Made by a program: the position numbers and the translations under genes. 64,000 nt of DNA, from NCBI GenBank assembly GCA_002314875.1, contig DCHS01000017.1, forward strand, positions 1-64,000. The letters run 5' to 3'. The notes under the pieces are model-generated. The model searched no databases and was not told the origin of the DNA. It worked only from the letters and a program-made list of their open reading frames with translations. Position 1 is the stretch's first letter, and every line of letters begins with the position of its first letter. Shown here piece after piece: positions 31,837 to 41,746 of this stretch. Source of the stretch: Prevotellaceae bacterium UBA1746 (GTDB taxonomy: Bacteria > Bacteroidota > Bacteroidia > Bacteroidales > Bacteroidaceae).

Positions 31837-34527
31837 ATGAAAAAGACACTGTTCTTATTCATCTGTGGAATGGTCTTCGGTGTTTCGGCGCTGAAGGCTG
31901 TTCCCGCATATCCCAAAAAGGTAACGACAACACAGCCTGACGGTACAAAGATAGAAGTCTTTCTGCGTGGTGATGAGAATTATCATTGGGCGGAAACCGT
32001 CGATGGCTATACCCTTTTGCGTGATAAGGAAAACTTCTGGACATTTGCCGAGTGTGATGCAAAAGGAAACGTTCAAGCCTCAACGATGCGTTTTATGGGC
32101 AATACCGACATAGCGTATGAAAAAGGTATCAGAACAAAGTTACAGCCAACGTTTTCCTTGGACAATACCCAGAAAAAGCAGCCTAATAAAATCGGTAATT
32201 TGCAGGTGGAATCGACATTCCCTTCAACGGGAAAGCGCAATCTGCTGATGCTTCTCGTCTGCTATAATGGAGAAACTCCGACTTTCAGTCAGTCTGATTT
32301 CAATAACTATATGAATCAGAAGAATTATAAAGGCATTGGAAGTTTCCGCGACTATTATCTGGAGGCTTCCGGAGGTCTATTAGATATTGAAACTACAGTT
32401 ACCCCTTGGATAACGTTGTCACATACCTTCTCCTACTATGGCAGTGATGGTGCTATCGACATGATTCTCGAAGCGCTTGATCAAATAGAAGGCTCCATTG
32501 ATTTGTCCAAATATGATAACGATGGCGATGGCGTTCTCGATGGTCTTGCTGTCATTCATAATGGCGAAGGTCAGGAAACTTCTGGCAATGCCTATGAGAT
32601 ATGGTCACATAGCAGTACGATTGGTGGCGTTTCCTATCAGGGCATATCTTTAGGTCGTTACACCATTGAACCCGAATTGTATGATGAGGGAGTGATGTCA
32701 ACTATCGGTGTGATGTGTCATGAGTTTGGCCATAACCTTGGCGCTCCCGACTTTTACGATACCGATTACAATTCCAGTGGCGGAACCTACCGTGGAACAG
32801 GTATCTGGGACTTGATGGGTGAAGGCATTTGGAACGATAATGGCAATCGGCCTGCTGGTATGAATATCTGGCAGCGTTGGATGTTGGGATGGTGTGACTG
32901 CATTGATTTAAGAGAAAAACAGAGCATCAGCGACCTTCCAGCGTCTAGTGTTAATCCTGTTGCCTATCGCATGAAGACGCAGATGGATGGCGAATATTAC
33001 ATCATGGAAAATCGCCAGCAAACCGGTAATTTCGATTGCGCTCTCCCTGCTTCTGGCTTGCTGATTTACCATGTGAGTGAAGATCTTGTGAAAGAAAAGA
33101 TCATGACGAACACACTCAATATCACACATCCTCAGGCAGTCTTCACCGTTTGCGCTGGTGCCAATTCTGATCCGAACGAATACATCAGTTCTTATGGTCA
33201 GATAAATACAGAGATATGTCCTTTCCCAGGTAGCAAGAACATCACCTCCTTTGACGATTATTCTCTGCCTTCAACCCGCAGCCTCAATGGTCGTCAGTCC
33301 TATCTCGGTCTTTCAAACATTGCTGTAAAAAACGGTTTAGTTAGTTTTGATTTTGACATTGTTGATGCCCCTGCTTCGCCTATTCAATTCGTTGCTGAGG
33401 CTTCAAAGGGTGAAGTTCATTTGTCTTGGGAAATGCCCGAAGAGATTCAGGAACAGCCCAAGCAATTCAATATCTATCGCAATGATGAATGGATTGCTTC
33501 AACAACAAAGAAAACTTATCAGGATAAACCCGGTACTGAAGGTGTAGTCCTTAACTATCTTGTAGATGCAGAATATGAGGGTAACCGTGTTTCTCCCTTT
33601 GTGAAGTCTGCTATCTGCGTTCCTGCCAACCGTATAGACACGCTCTACTACGAAATAGCAGATGACGGTGTTGTCCTTCGTTGGGAACTCGATAAGACTC
33701 TGACACGTTTGCAGGATTGGAGTGATTTTACCACGGTAACCTTGAAGACCGATAGCATTGATATCTGTCATCGTTTTACCACAGAGGATCTTTTGGCTTA
33801 TAAACTCAGCAAGATTGCTCGTGTCAGTTTCCTTTCCTATACTCCTCCCAGCAAGGTTGCTATCAATGCCCGTGTTTGGGAAGCCGATAAGAATGGTGAG
33901 AATGCCGTTCTTGCTTCCGAAGTAGCCGTTCCTGAATTTGCTACGGGAATGTGGCGCGACGTAACACTCCAGAAACCTGTGACCATAAAGGCCAACAAGG
34001 AATATTGGATTGGCATTCAGATGAAAGCCAAGGATGGTTCTTTGGATTTGATAACTGATAAGGGTCCGCTCCTCGGCGAGCGTGGAAACTGGGTCCGTGA
34101 GAATGATGAATGGCAGGAGTCCCTCGATGTGACTGGAAACTTCTATCTTTATGCCACCATTTCACCTTATTCTCCTGCAATTTCTTCCAGTGTTCCCAAA
34201 ACGAGTGAGGTTGTTGATCCCATGCTCGATTTGCTTTATCCTATCGGATACTGTATCTATAAGAATGGTGAACAGATCGGAACCTCCGGCAATGCATACT
34301 ATAAAGACAATGCTCCGCTTTCAGATGGTGCAAATTACGCTGTTTCTTGTCTTTACAAAGGCAATAATGAGTCTGTCTGCACAAGCGAGATGGTGCTTGT
34401 CACGGATGTTAAGAGTGCATCGGTTGCCAATAACTCCTCTGCTGTATGCTTTGACCTTTCCGGTCGTCGTGTCAACATACCCGCCCATGGTGTCTATATC
34501 CAGGGAGGCAAGAAGATAATGAAATAG
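31837..34527 (+). CDS. M6-like secreted metalloprotease with T9SS-type C-terminus
   Basis: The 896-residue protein has a signal peptide (SALKA), a propeptide-like segment with the phrase ENYHWAETVDGYTLLRD, and a zinc protease domain with H295-E-F-G-H299-N-L-G-A-P-D305, an extended HExxHxxxxxD motif, followed by GIWDLMGEG as a possible Met-turn. Fibronectin-like beta domains (about 515-800) follow. The end, FDLSGRRVNIPAHGVYIQGGKKIMK in substance, resembles a short T9SS signal. It starts 4 bp after the previous gene, so the two are co-transcribed. It probably degrades host or dietary proteins outside the cell. Confidence 0.9.
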   Translation: MKKTLFLFICGMVFGVSALKAVPAYPKKVTTTQPDGTKIEVFLRGDENYHWAETVDGYTLLRDKENFWTFAECDAKGNVQASTMRFMGNTDIAYEKGIRTKLQPTFSLDNTQKKQPNKIGNLQVESTFPSTGKRNLLMLLVCYNGETPTFSQSDFNNYMNQKNYKGIGSFRDYYLEASGGLLDIETTVTPWITLSHTFSYYGSDGAIDMILEALDQIEGSIDLSKYDNDGDGVLDGLAVIHNGEGQETSGNAYEIWSHSSTIGGVSYQGISLGRYTIEPELYDEGVMSTIGVMCHEFGHNLGAPDFYDTDYNSSGGTYRGTGIWDLMGEGIWNDNGNRPAGMNIWQRWMLGWCDCIDLREKQSISDLPASSVNPVAYRMKTQMDGEYYIMENRQQTGNFDCALPASGLLIYHVSEDLVKEKIMTNTLNITHPQAVFTVCAGANSDPNEYISSYGQINTEICPFPGSKNITSFDDYSLPSTRSLNGRQSYLGLSNIAVKNGLVSFDFDIVDAPASPIQFVAEASKGEVHLSWEMPEEIQEQPKQFNIYRNDEWIASTTKKTYQDKPGTEGVVLNYLVDAEYEGNRVSPFVKSAICVPANRIDTLYYEIADDGVVLRWELDKTLTRLQDWSDFTTVTLKTDSIDICHRFTTEDLLAYKLSKIARVSFLSYTPPSKVAINARVWEADKNGENAVLASEVAVPEFATGMWRDVTLQKPVTIKANKEYWIGIQMKAKDGSLDLITDKGPLLGERGNWVRENDEWQESLDVTGNFYLYATISPYSPAISSSVPKTSEVVDPMLDLLYPIGYCIYKNGEQIGTSGNAYYKDNAPLSDGANYAVSCLYKGNNESVCTSEMVLVTDVKSASVANNSSAVCFDLSGRRVNIPAHGVYIQGGKKIMK

Positions 34528-34530
34528 TTG

Positions 34531-34552
34531 GCGTGGACTTGAAAGCCCACGC
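34531..34552 (+). terminator. Hairpin after the M6 protease gene
   Basis: GCGTGG (34531-34536) pairs with CCACGC (34547-34552). No T-run follows, so it may be only a partial barrier to transcription. Confidence 0.4.
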
Positions 34553-34571
34553 ACAGTGGCCGTACCTCTAA

Positions 34572-34662
34572 CGGCTTGCTACTTGCTCTCGGCTTGCTAT
34601 GGCTTTCGGCTTGCTATGCCTCTGACGGCTTGCTATGGCTTTCGGCTTGCTACTCTAGTAGC
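34572..34662 (+). repeat. Five copies of CGGCTTGCTA between secreted-protein genes
   Basis: The exact decamer begins at 34572, 34590, 34607, 34626 and 34643, spaced 18, 17, 19 and 17 bp. Copies two and four extend to the same 17-mer CGGCTTGCTATGGCTTT. It occupies the gap before the third secreted-protein gene. Confidence 0.9.
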
Positions 34663-34700
34663 TTGTTTTCCTTTTGTTTGATCTTGTAACAAATAATAAG

Positions 34701-37700
34701 ATGCTAAAAAAACTATTTATACTTATCGCTGTCTGCGTTTTTGGTTGTCAGAAGATGGCAGCAGAAACTGAACCGGTGGATTTGGTCGGCTGTATGACCT
34801 ATTCGCTCGGATGGTCTGTGGATGGCAAGAATGATTCACAAGCGGGTTTCTACGCCTTTAAAACTGACGGAAGTCAACCTTTCTCTGCGGTCAGTGCTAT
34901 TGGCAACTATAAGGATCTTGCCAGCAACGGTGGTGCTTACGGTGACGGAAAGTACCTATGTTATGATGTCTATGGTTCTTATCTGACCTACTATGTCCGC
35001 TTCCATATCGTTGATCCAAATAATGGTTGGAAGGAAGTATATTCCAAAACCTTCGATAAGAATTACAAGTATGTGCCCTGCGATATGACTTACGATTATC
35101 GCAGTGGAAAGTTCCTGGCAGTCTGCTATTATAGTTACGAGAGTTCGGAGTCCGGATATCTCTGTGAGGTAAATCCAGAGAATGGCGAGATGACAGAACT
35201 CGGAAAACTCGCCGTTTGTATCCGTAACTTTGCTGCTGACGCGCAAGGCCAATTATGGGGTATCGGCAGAAACGGTAAATTCTACAAGATTGGCATTGAC
35301 GGTACTTTGACAGAAATCGGCCAGACCGATTATCGTCCGACAAGTGTTGAACAGAGTGCAACCATAGACTTCCGTTCTGGCAAGTATTTCTGGGCTGGTA
35401 ATGCTTATAAAATCAGTACAGGATCGAGTGATGATGTATACACCCAGCTTCTCCAAGTAGATATGAAGACTGCTGAGGCTACGAATACCTGGACTTTTGA
35501 TCAAATGGAACAGATTACGGGATTAACGGTACTGAATACTCATCCCGATGCTCCAGATAATATCGAGGACTTGCGGTTTGTTCCCGTTACAGAAGGCCAA
35601 CTTCAAAGTACGATTACCTTCACGGTCCCCAATAAGACCTATTGCCAGCAGTCCTTGACGGGCGATCTCACCCTCTATCTTTGGCTTGATGGCGAACTCA
35701 TCAGTACGGAAACCATTACCGCCGGTAGCACCTATATTAAAAACATAGAGCAAAAGAATTCCGGCAACCATACCGTCAAAGTCCAACTCGTGCAAGGCAG
35801 TTTGAAGAGTCTTGTTTCAGAAGCGACCACCTACTTCGGCTATGATGTTCCTGAAAAAGCCAGTGATGTTCAGTTGACGACGGATGCAGACCATGCTATG
35901 GCCTATCTGACTTGGACTGCCCCCACAATTGGTGCCAATGGCGGATATATTGATTCTGCTGCTTTGACTTACCGTATTGTCCGTCTTCCTGATAATGTTA
36001 CCGTTGCAGAAGGAATTTCTACAACGACCTACTCCGAAGAGGTTCCCCGTATTATGGAGAATACCCGCTATGGAGTATATGCGGTTTTACAGGGTAACGA
36101 AAGCAAAATCAGCCGTTCCAATTACGAACATATCGGAAAGCCTTGGGAACTTCCTCTTGTGGAATCCTTCGAAAGCCAGAACGACTTTGACCAGTTCTAT
36201 GTCATTGATGCCAATAACGATGGTAAGGAAGGCTTTGAAAGTTCGATGTGGAAATTCGATGATGACTATGGCGCAGCTTTCTATTACGGTTTCTACGATG
36301 TTATTGCTGATGACTGGTTGATTACTCCTGCGCTTAATTTCAAGAGCGACCGTCTCTATAAGCTGACCTTCCAGACTTATGGTTACCAAGGCTGGGATAA
36401 TCACCTTCAAATCACGATGGGACAATATCCCACGGTAGAAGGACAGACCCGCGTGTTGAGCGATTATATCTACCAGTCAACGATGTCTTCCGTGAAGACC
36501 AAGGTGGTATATCTCAGTGTCAAGCCTGGCGACCGCTATGTCGGTTTCCATAACATCAGTAGCGGAGAAGACCATATGAGCATCGATAACATCTATATCG
36601 AAGACTTCTCTTCTGCGATGGTGCCCGATACCCTCCAAAGCCTTACGGCATCGGAGACGGACGATCATAATGCGCTTTTGACCTTCGTTCTTCCCGAGCA
36701 ATCCATTATGGGTGAGCCTTTGAGTGGAAGCTTGGAAGCCTGGATTTATCGTGGTTCAGACACCACTCCTGCAGCTATGCTCAAAAACTTAAAGCCAGGG
36801 CAAGAGGTTAATTGGACCGATACGCAGACATCCCCCGCACTTAACTACTATCGTGTAAAAGCGGTAAATAGTGAGGGTTCAGGCGTTGAAACAAACGTTA
36901 GTTTGGATTTAACCGCAGAAAAGCCTCAGGCTCCTGAAGCCGTTGAAGCCTATTATGAGAATGCACAGGATGTGATGGTTGCCTGGACGCCGTCTTCAGA
37001 AAATGACGATAATGTGCGCTATATGGTCTATCGCGACAAGCAACTCATTGCTCATGGTCTCCAGACGAATTATTTCGTTGACGTCAATCCCGCAGCCAGT
37101 GTTTCCAATAATGGTCTTTGCACGGCAACCTATGCGGTTTCTGCGGTTTCTGCCGGTGGTGAAGGTGCTACAACCTCTGCCAAAAAGATTCTGATAGGAA
37201 ACCCCTACCCCCTGCCTTTCCACGAAACCTGGGAATATCAGGTTCAGGAAACGAATCCTTGGATTCGTACATCAACGGAATATGCCGGATGGACGGTTGT
37301 CGGAACGGGTTACGATCCTTATACCCTCGGTCAGGATGGCCAGGGTCTCTTCTCTTGTTCTATAGATAACTATTATAGTACTGCAGGATGGGGTATGGCT
37401 CAGACACCGACGATAAGTTTCTCTGATGCCAGCAATCCTCATCTGTCTTTCTACTACTTCCGTAGCAATGACTATAGCGATTACACCTATCTGCAATTGG
37501 GCTATATTGTAGAAGGCCAGGATACAGTATATCTCGACAAACAATACCTTTGCAAGAGTTCTTCTCGTGGTTGGGAAAAGATAGAACTTGATTTGCCTGG
37601 ACTGGCAGGTGCTCCCAGAGCCTCAATTCTATTCTTCGGAGGTGTTGTCGGTAAGAACAATACCATTCACATGGACAATGTGAACATCACAGAAGGAACG

Positions 37701-38969
37701 CCCGCAAAGAACGAGGTTATGTTGGCAACCCTTGAAGGTGCTTCTGCAATCTACGAAGGAAAAACGGAAACCTACAAAGTTTGCGTTCGTAATTTGGGAA
37801 CCGAAAAGGCAACGGATATTGCTCTGAATCTTCTTGTCGATGGCGTCAGTGTTGAAAGCGTGGAGATTTCCGAATTGACTTCGGGTGCAGAGCAGACAGT
37901 ACCATTCACACTTGCTACTGCTGGTCTTTCCTTCGGACTTCATCAGTTAGAATGCCAATTGACTTGCAAGGGTGATCAAGTTAAGACTAACAATCAGCAG
38001 TCGATAATGCTGGAAATAAAGAATCCTAACCTTCCCGTTGTGACCGACCTTACAGGAGAACGAGTAGGTGATGAAGTTCATCTGACTTGGTCTGCTCCCG
38101 CTGAAAGTCCTGAGGCAGAATCTTTCAATGAGAGTTTCGAGGAATATGAATCTTTCGCTATCGATGAAGTCGGTGACTGGACCCTCTATGACGGTGACGG
38201 TGCCTATCCATTCCTCTTCTCTGATGAAAACGGTGAGGCTCTTGAATGGCCCAATAATCGTACTCAGCAGTCCTTTATGGTTTTCAATCCAAGCAAGGTT
38301 TCTCTTGAAGCTGCTTTCGCTCCACACGCAGGAGATCAGTGTATGATTTGCTGGGCAGCAGCAGGTGCCCGTAATGATGACTGGATGATCAGTCCGCGTC
38401 TATCAGGGGAAAAGCAGATTGTATCCTTCTACATTCGTGGTGTGGACAGTCAGGACAATAAAGAAACCTATGATGTCCTCGTTTCTTACACGGACGATGA
38501 TCCTGACAGTTTCATCAGTCTTTGTGGTCAGACCAAACCGACGGCAACCTGTGATTGGACCTTAGAGCATTATGCGCTCAATGAAGGTGTGCGCTATTTC
38601 GCTATTCGCTATACTGCCTATAACCAAAAGGGCTTAATGGTGGACGAAGTAATGTATGAAGCACATCCTACGCTTCCTGTAGCAGGATATTCTGTTTATG
38701 CCGATGGTCATCGTATCAACTCTTCTCTTATCACCTCAACTACATTTACAGCTCCTTATGCAACAGACATGACGGCTTACACCGTTCGTACTGTGAATGC
38801 AGAGCGTGGTGAATCGCATGATAGTAACCGCTTCACCCTTGATCCCGCGAGTGTTAGTGGTTTGACCATAAAGGATGGTTCTACTATGTATTATGATCTT
38901 CAAGGACGTCGTGTAACGACCCCTTCACGAGGAATCTACATTTCCGGTCGAAAAAAACTTATTTATTAA
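34701..38969 (+). CDS. Giant T9SS-secreted fibronectin/adhesin protein
   Basis: The 1422-residue protein has an N-terminal signal (MLKKLFILIAVCVFGC; type I or lipoprotein cleavage is unclear), a region of about 250 residues with repeating YxxG beta segments, then alternating fibronectin type III-like and cleaved-adhesin-like domains (WELPLVESFESQNDFDQFYV, LPFHETWEYQVQETNPW, SFNESFEEYESFAIDEVG). The end DLQGRRV, PSRGIYISGRKK matches a short T9SS signal and closely resembles that of the M6 protease. The ATG at 34701 is preferred to the earlier TTG because it starts the signal. It is probably surface-attached or released; the ligand is unknown. Confidence 0.85.
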   Translation: MLKKLFILIAVCVFGCQKMAAETEPVDLVGCMTYSLGWSVDGKNDSQAGFYAFKTDGSQPFSAVSAIGNYKDLASNGGAYGDGKYLCYDVYGSYLTYYVRFHIVDPNNGWKEVYSKTFDKNYKYVPCDMTYDYRSGKFLAVCYYSYESSESGYLCEVNPENGEMTELGKLAVCIRNFAADAQGQLWGIGRNGKFYKIGIDGTLTEIGQTDYRPTSVEQSATIDFRSGKYFWAGNAYKISTGSSDDVYTQLLQVDMKTAEATNTWTFDQMEQITGLTVLNTHPDAPDNIEDLRFVPVTEGQLQSTITFTVPNKTYCQQSLTGDLTLYLWLDGELISTETITAGSTYIKNIEQKNSGNHTVKVQLVQGSLKSLVSEATTYFGYDVPEKASDVQLTTDADHAMAYLTWTAPTIGANGGYIDSAALTYRIVRLPDNVTVAEGISTTTYSEEVPRIMENTRYGVYAVLQGNESKISRSNYEHIGKPWELPLVESFESQNDFDQFYVIDANNDGKEGFESSMWKFDDDYGAAFYYGFYDVIADDWLITPALNFKSDRLYKLTFQTYGYQGWDNHLQITMGQYPTVEGQTRVLSDYIYQSTMSSVKTKVVYLSVKPGDRYVGFHNISSGEDHMSIDNIYIEDFSSAMVPDTLQSLTASETDDHNALLTFVLPEQSIMGEPLSGSLEAWIYRGSDTTPAAMLKNLKPGQEVNWTDTQTSPALNYYRVKAVNSEGSGVETNVSLDLTAEKPQAPEAVEAYYENAQDVMVAWTPSSENDDNVRYMVYRDKQLIAHGLQTNYFVDVNPAASVSNNGLCTATYAVSAVSAGGEGATTSAKKILIGNPYPLPFHETWEYQVQETNPWIRTSTEYAGWTVVGTGYDPYTLGQDGQGLFSCSIDNYYSTAGWGMAQTPTISFSDASNPHLSFYYFRSNDYSDYTYLQLGYIVEGQDTVYLDKQYLCKSSSRGWEKIELDLPGLAGAPRASILFFGGVVGKNNTIHMDNVNITEGTPAKNEVMLATLEGASAIYEGKTETYKVCVRNLGTEKATDIALNLLVDGVSVESVEISELTSGAEQTVPFTLATAGLSFGLHQLECQLTCKGDQVKTNNQQSIMLEIKNPNLPVVTDLTGERVGDEVHLTWSAPAESPEAESFNESFEEYESFAIDEVGDWTLYDGDGAYPFLFSDENGEALEWPNNRTQQSFMVFNPSKVSLEAAFAPHAGDQCMICWAAAGARNDDWMISPRLSGEKQIVSFYIRGVDSQDNKETYDVLVSYTDDDPDSFISLCGQTKPTATCDWTLEHYALNEGVRYFAIRYTAYNQKGLMVDEVMYEAHPTLPVAGYSVYADGHRINSSLITSTTFTAPYATDMTAYTVRTVNAERGESHDSNRFTLDPASVSGLTIKDGSTMYYDLQGRRVTTPSRGIYISGRKKLIY

Positions 38970-38979
38970 ATCTTTGCAT

Positions 38980-40017
38980 ATGAATCCCTCATGGATAGAA
39001 AAGGGTTACGTTTGCGAACCCATTCCCGAAGGCCTGGATTTGAAGGCCGAAATACGTCGTCTTGCCGAAGAAAAGAATGCCGTTATTCTTGCCCATTATT
39101 ATACAGAAGGTGTGTTGCAAGACCTTGCTGACTTTGTGGGTGACTCCCTGGCATTGGCACAAAAGGCAGCAACGACGACCGCTGACATCATCGTGATGTG
39201 TGGTGTTCATTTTATGGGCGAGACTTGTAAGATTCTTTGTCCCGATAAGACGGTTATCTGCCCCGATATCAACGCAACCTGTTCGTTGGCGGAAAGTTGC
39301 CCTGCCGATCGTTTTGAAGCCTTTGTAAAAGCACATCCCGATCATAAGGTGATTTCCTATGTGAACACTACCGCTGCCACCAAGGCATGGACAGATGTTG
39401 TCGTTACTTCTTCCAATGCCAAGCAGATTGTTGAGTCTTTCCCGAAGGATGAAAAGATTATCTTTGGTCCCGACCGCAACCTTGGTGCTTACATCAATAG
39501 TATTACCGGTCGTGAGATGCTGTTGTGGGATGGTGCTTGCCATGTTCACGAACGTTTCTCTTTGGAAAAACTTCTGGCTTTGAAGGCCGAACATCCAGAT
39601 GCAAAGGTACTCGTTCACCCTGAATGTAAGGGTGCGATTGCCAAGGTGGCAGATGTTGTAGGTTCAACCGCTGCTCTCCTTAAATATGCAGTAAAGAGTG
39701 ACGCGCAGACCTTCCTCGTTGTTACCGAGAGTGGTATTCTCCACGAAATGCAGCGTCAGGCTCCTGAGAAGACGTTTATTCCCGTTCCTCCTGAAGACAG
39801 CCTTGAAAGCGAAGCATGCAGCCTTGAAGGCGCTCATACCCAGATGAAGTGCTGTGCTTGCAATGAATGCAACTATATGCGTCTTCTGACCTTGGAGAAG
39901 GTATATAACAGCCTTGTTCATGAATGGCCGACAATCGATGTTCCTGCTGAAATCCGTGAGCGTGCGGTTCTTCCTATCCAGCGTATGTTGGAAATCTCAG
40001 CAAAGTTAGGTTTATAG
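38980..40017 (+). CDS. nadA: Quinolinate synthase
   Basis: The enzyme condenses iminoaspartate with dihydroxyacetone phosphate to make quinolinate for NAD. The 345-residue protein has ILAHYYTEGVLQDLADFVGDSLALAQ (about 35-60), MCGVHFMGETCKILCPDK, HPECKGAIAKVADVVGSTA (near 208-226) and CCACNECNYMRL near the C-terminus, carrying the cysteines for the [4Fe-4S] cluster. An ATG at 38980 is preferred to the TTG at 38974. It follows the giant secreted protein by 10 bp, so it may be on its transcript, although its function is unrelated. A perfect palindrome ends it. Confidence 0.97.
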   Translation: MNPSWIEKGYVCEPIPEGLDLKAEIRRLAEEKNAVILAHYYTEGVLQDLADFVGDSLALAQKAATTTADIIVMCGVHFMGETCKILCPDKTVICPDINATCSLAESCPADRFEAFVKAHPDHKVISYVNTTAATKAWTDVVVTSSNAKQIVESFPKDEKIIFGPDRNLGAYINSITGREMLLWDGACHVHERFSLEKLLALKAEHPDAKVLVHPECKGAIAKVADVVGSTAALLKYAVKSDAQTFLVVTESGILHEMQRQAPEKTFIPVPPEDSLESEACSLEGAHTQMKCCACNECNYMRLLTLEKVYNSLVHEWPTIDVPAEIRERAVLPIQRMLEISAKLGL

Positions 40018-40037
40018 TTCTAACCCCATAATACCCA

Positions 40038-40077
40038 AATATGCCCGTGCTAATTGATCAATTAGCACGGGCATATT
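40038..40077. terminator. Perfect 40-bp palindrome between convergent genes
   Basis: AATATGCCCGTGCTAATTGA is followed at once by its exact reverse complement, with no spacer. It lies between nadA (plus) and the DUF486 gene (minus), and A/T-rich flanks on both sides suit a bidirectional terminator. Confidence 0.85.
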
Positions 40078-40097
40078 ATATATAAAGGAGAGGCTGA

Positions 40098-40469
40098 TTA
40101 TTTCATAAAGACGAAATAGACGGCAGCAACGAGACAACAGAATGCAGCGAAGTGATTCCAATGAAGGGCTTCACCACGGAAGCAAACCACCGTGAAGATG
40201 GTGAAGATGCAGAGTGTGATGACCTCCTGAATGATCTTCAGCTGAACGAGAGAGAAAGGTCCACCGTTACCTTCAAAGCCAAGGCGATTGGCAGGAACCT
40301 GAAAACAGTATTCAAAGAACGCCAAACCCCAGGAGATGAGGATGACAGTGATGATGGGTGTGGAGTGGCGCAGGAAGCCCATGTCTTGGAGCTTTAAGTG
40401 GCCGTACCACGCCAGCGTCATGAAAATGTTAGAGAATACGAGTAATAATATAGGAAATAGGAATCGCAT
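40098..40469 (-). CDS. DMT-family membrane protein (DUF486)
   Basis: The 123-residue protein has four membrane helices, starts MRFLFPILLLVFSNIFMTLAWYGHLK and contains SWGLAFFEYCFQVPANRLG, the most conserved segment of this small drug/metabolite-transporter-related family. The function is not established. It is the last gene of the gltX-waaA-DUF486 group on the minus strand, 11 bp after waaA. Confidence 0.85.
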   Translation of the reverse strand: MRFLFPILLLVFSNIFMTLAWYGHLKLQDMGFLRHSTPIITVILISWGLAFFEYCFQVPANRLGFEGNGGPFSLVQLKIIQEVITLCIFTIFTVVCFRGEALHWNHFAAFCCLVAAVYFVFMK

Positions 40470-40480
40470 TGTAGTAAGGA

Positions 40481-41743
40481 TTATTCGCCAAAGACAGCAT
40501 TGAAAATCTGATCGGCAGCACCGGCGTGATCTGCAATGTATTCACGAGAAATAGTTGAAGCATCTTCGATGAGATCCGGATGCGCTATGAAATCATCCAT
40601 TAACTTATTGAAGTGCTTTGCCTTCTTAATTTCAAAGCAACCGCCGGCTTTCAGCAAATCCTGAGCCTCACGGAAACGATGATTGTTAGGACCGATAATA
40701 ACAGGGAGACCGTAAACGGCTGCTTCCGGAACATTATGGATGCCGACACCAAAGCCACCGCCGACATAGGCGACAGTAGCATAGCGGTAGATGCTGGAAA
40801 GAAGGCCGTAGCAGTCGATGATGAGACAATCAGCATTCTCAGGCTTTATTTCCCCACTCAGTAGTTGGCTGTAACGCGCAAAGGGACGTTTGAGCTTGTT
40901 CTGAATAGCATCAAGATGATCAGCACTGACAACATGTGGTGCAAGAATCAACTTCATCTCGGGATGCTTGTTGAAATAAGGAATGATAATGTCCTCGTCA
41001 GGTTGCCAGCTGCTTCCTGCAATCAGGCAGAAATGAGGAGCATATATCTGCTCTTCACCTTCATGGGCATAGCCGGCAAAACTTTCTACAAGAGGTAAGG
41101 GTTTTGCAGCGTCCTTGATATCGATTACACGGTCAAAACGGGTATCGCCAACGACAGAAACCTGTTCGATGTTGAGCTTATCAAGCAATTCAACACTCTC
41201 TTCGTTCTGCACGAAGAAATGGGTGATTTTGCGAAGACTGCGAGCAGTTCCGCAACCGTACCACTTGAAGAAGAACTGGTTCTTGCGGAAAATGCTGGAA
41301 ACGCTATACAGAGGAACTTCGTGCTTATGGAGTTTTCCGATATAGTTACGCCAGAATTCGTACTTGATAAAGAAGGCAATTTCAGGACGGGCATGCTTGA
41401 TGAAACGGTGAGCATTTAGCGGTGTGTCAATCGGCAGATAGCAGATGACATCGGCAATCTCATAGTTCTTGCGGACCTCATAACCCGAAGGAGAGAAGAA
41501 AGTCAGCAGAATCTTGTATTCAGGGTGCTCACGGTGAAGACGCTCCATTAAGGGACGGCCCTGTTCAAATTCACCAAGGGAGGCAGCATGGAACCATGCT
41601 ACCTTATCACCAGGTTGAATGTTGCTTTTAAGAATGCTCCAAACCTGTTTATGGCCTTTTACCATTTGTCCCGCTTTTTTATGACCAAAAAGTGAGGCCA
41701 GACGGATTCCCAGCCAATAAAGGAATATCGCTAAGTTGTACAT
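40481..41743 (-). CDS. waaA: 3-deoxy-D-manno-octulosonic acid (Kdo) transferase
   Basis: The enzyme adds Kdo to lipid A at the cytoplasmic face of the inner membrane. The 420-residue protein has an N-terminal hydrophobic anchor, then two Rossmann halves of GT30: HAASLGEFEQGRPL (near 50-63), FIKYEFWRNYI (near 128-138) with the likely catalytic region, LILAPHVV, and GGGFGVGIHNVPEAAVYGLPVIIGPNN near 330-356. Three bases separate it from the gltX stop. Its presence shows a Gram-negative outer membrane with lipopolysaccharide. Confidence 0.95.
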   Translation of the reverse strand: MYNLAIFLYWLGIRLASLFGHKKAGQMVKGHKQVWSILKSNIQPGDKVAWFHAASLGEFEQGRPLMERLHREHPEYKILLTFFSPSGYEVRKNYEIADVICYLPIDTPLNAHRFIKHARPEIAFFIKYEFWRNYIGKLHKHEVPLYSVSSIFRKNQFFFKWYGCGTARSLRKITHFFVQNEESVELLDKLNIEQVSVVGDTRFDRVIDIKDAAKPLPLVESFAGYAHEGEEQIYAPHFCLIAGSSWQPDEDIIIPYFNKHPEMKLILAPHVVSADHLDAIQNKLKRPFARYSQLLSGEIKPENADCLIIDCYGLLSSIYRYATVAYVGGGFGVGIHNVPEAAVYGLPVIIGPNNHRFREAQDLLKAGGCFEIKKAKHFNKLMDDFIAHPDLIEDASTISREYIADHAGAADQIFNAVFGE

Positions 41744-41746
41744 CTC

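Noticed and set aside
34572..34662. CRISPR array
   Set aside because: The repeat core is only 10 bp and the intervals of 7-9 bp are too short and partly identical, so these are not spacers.
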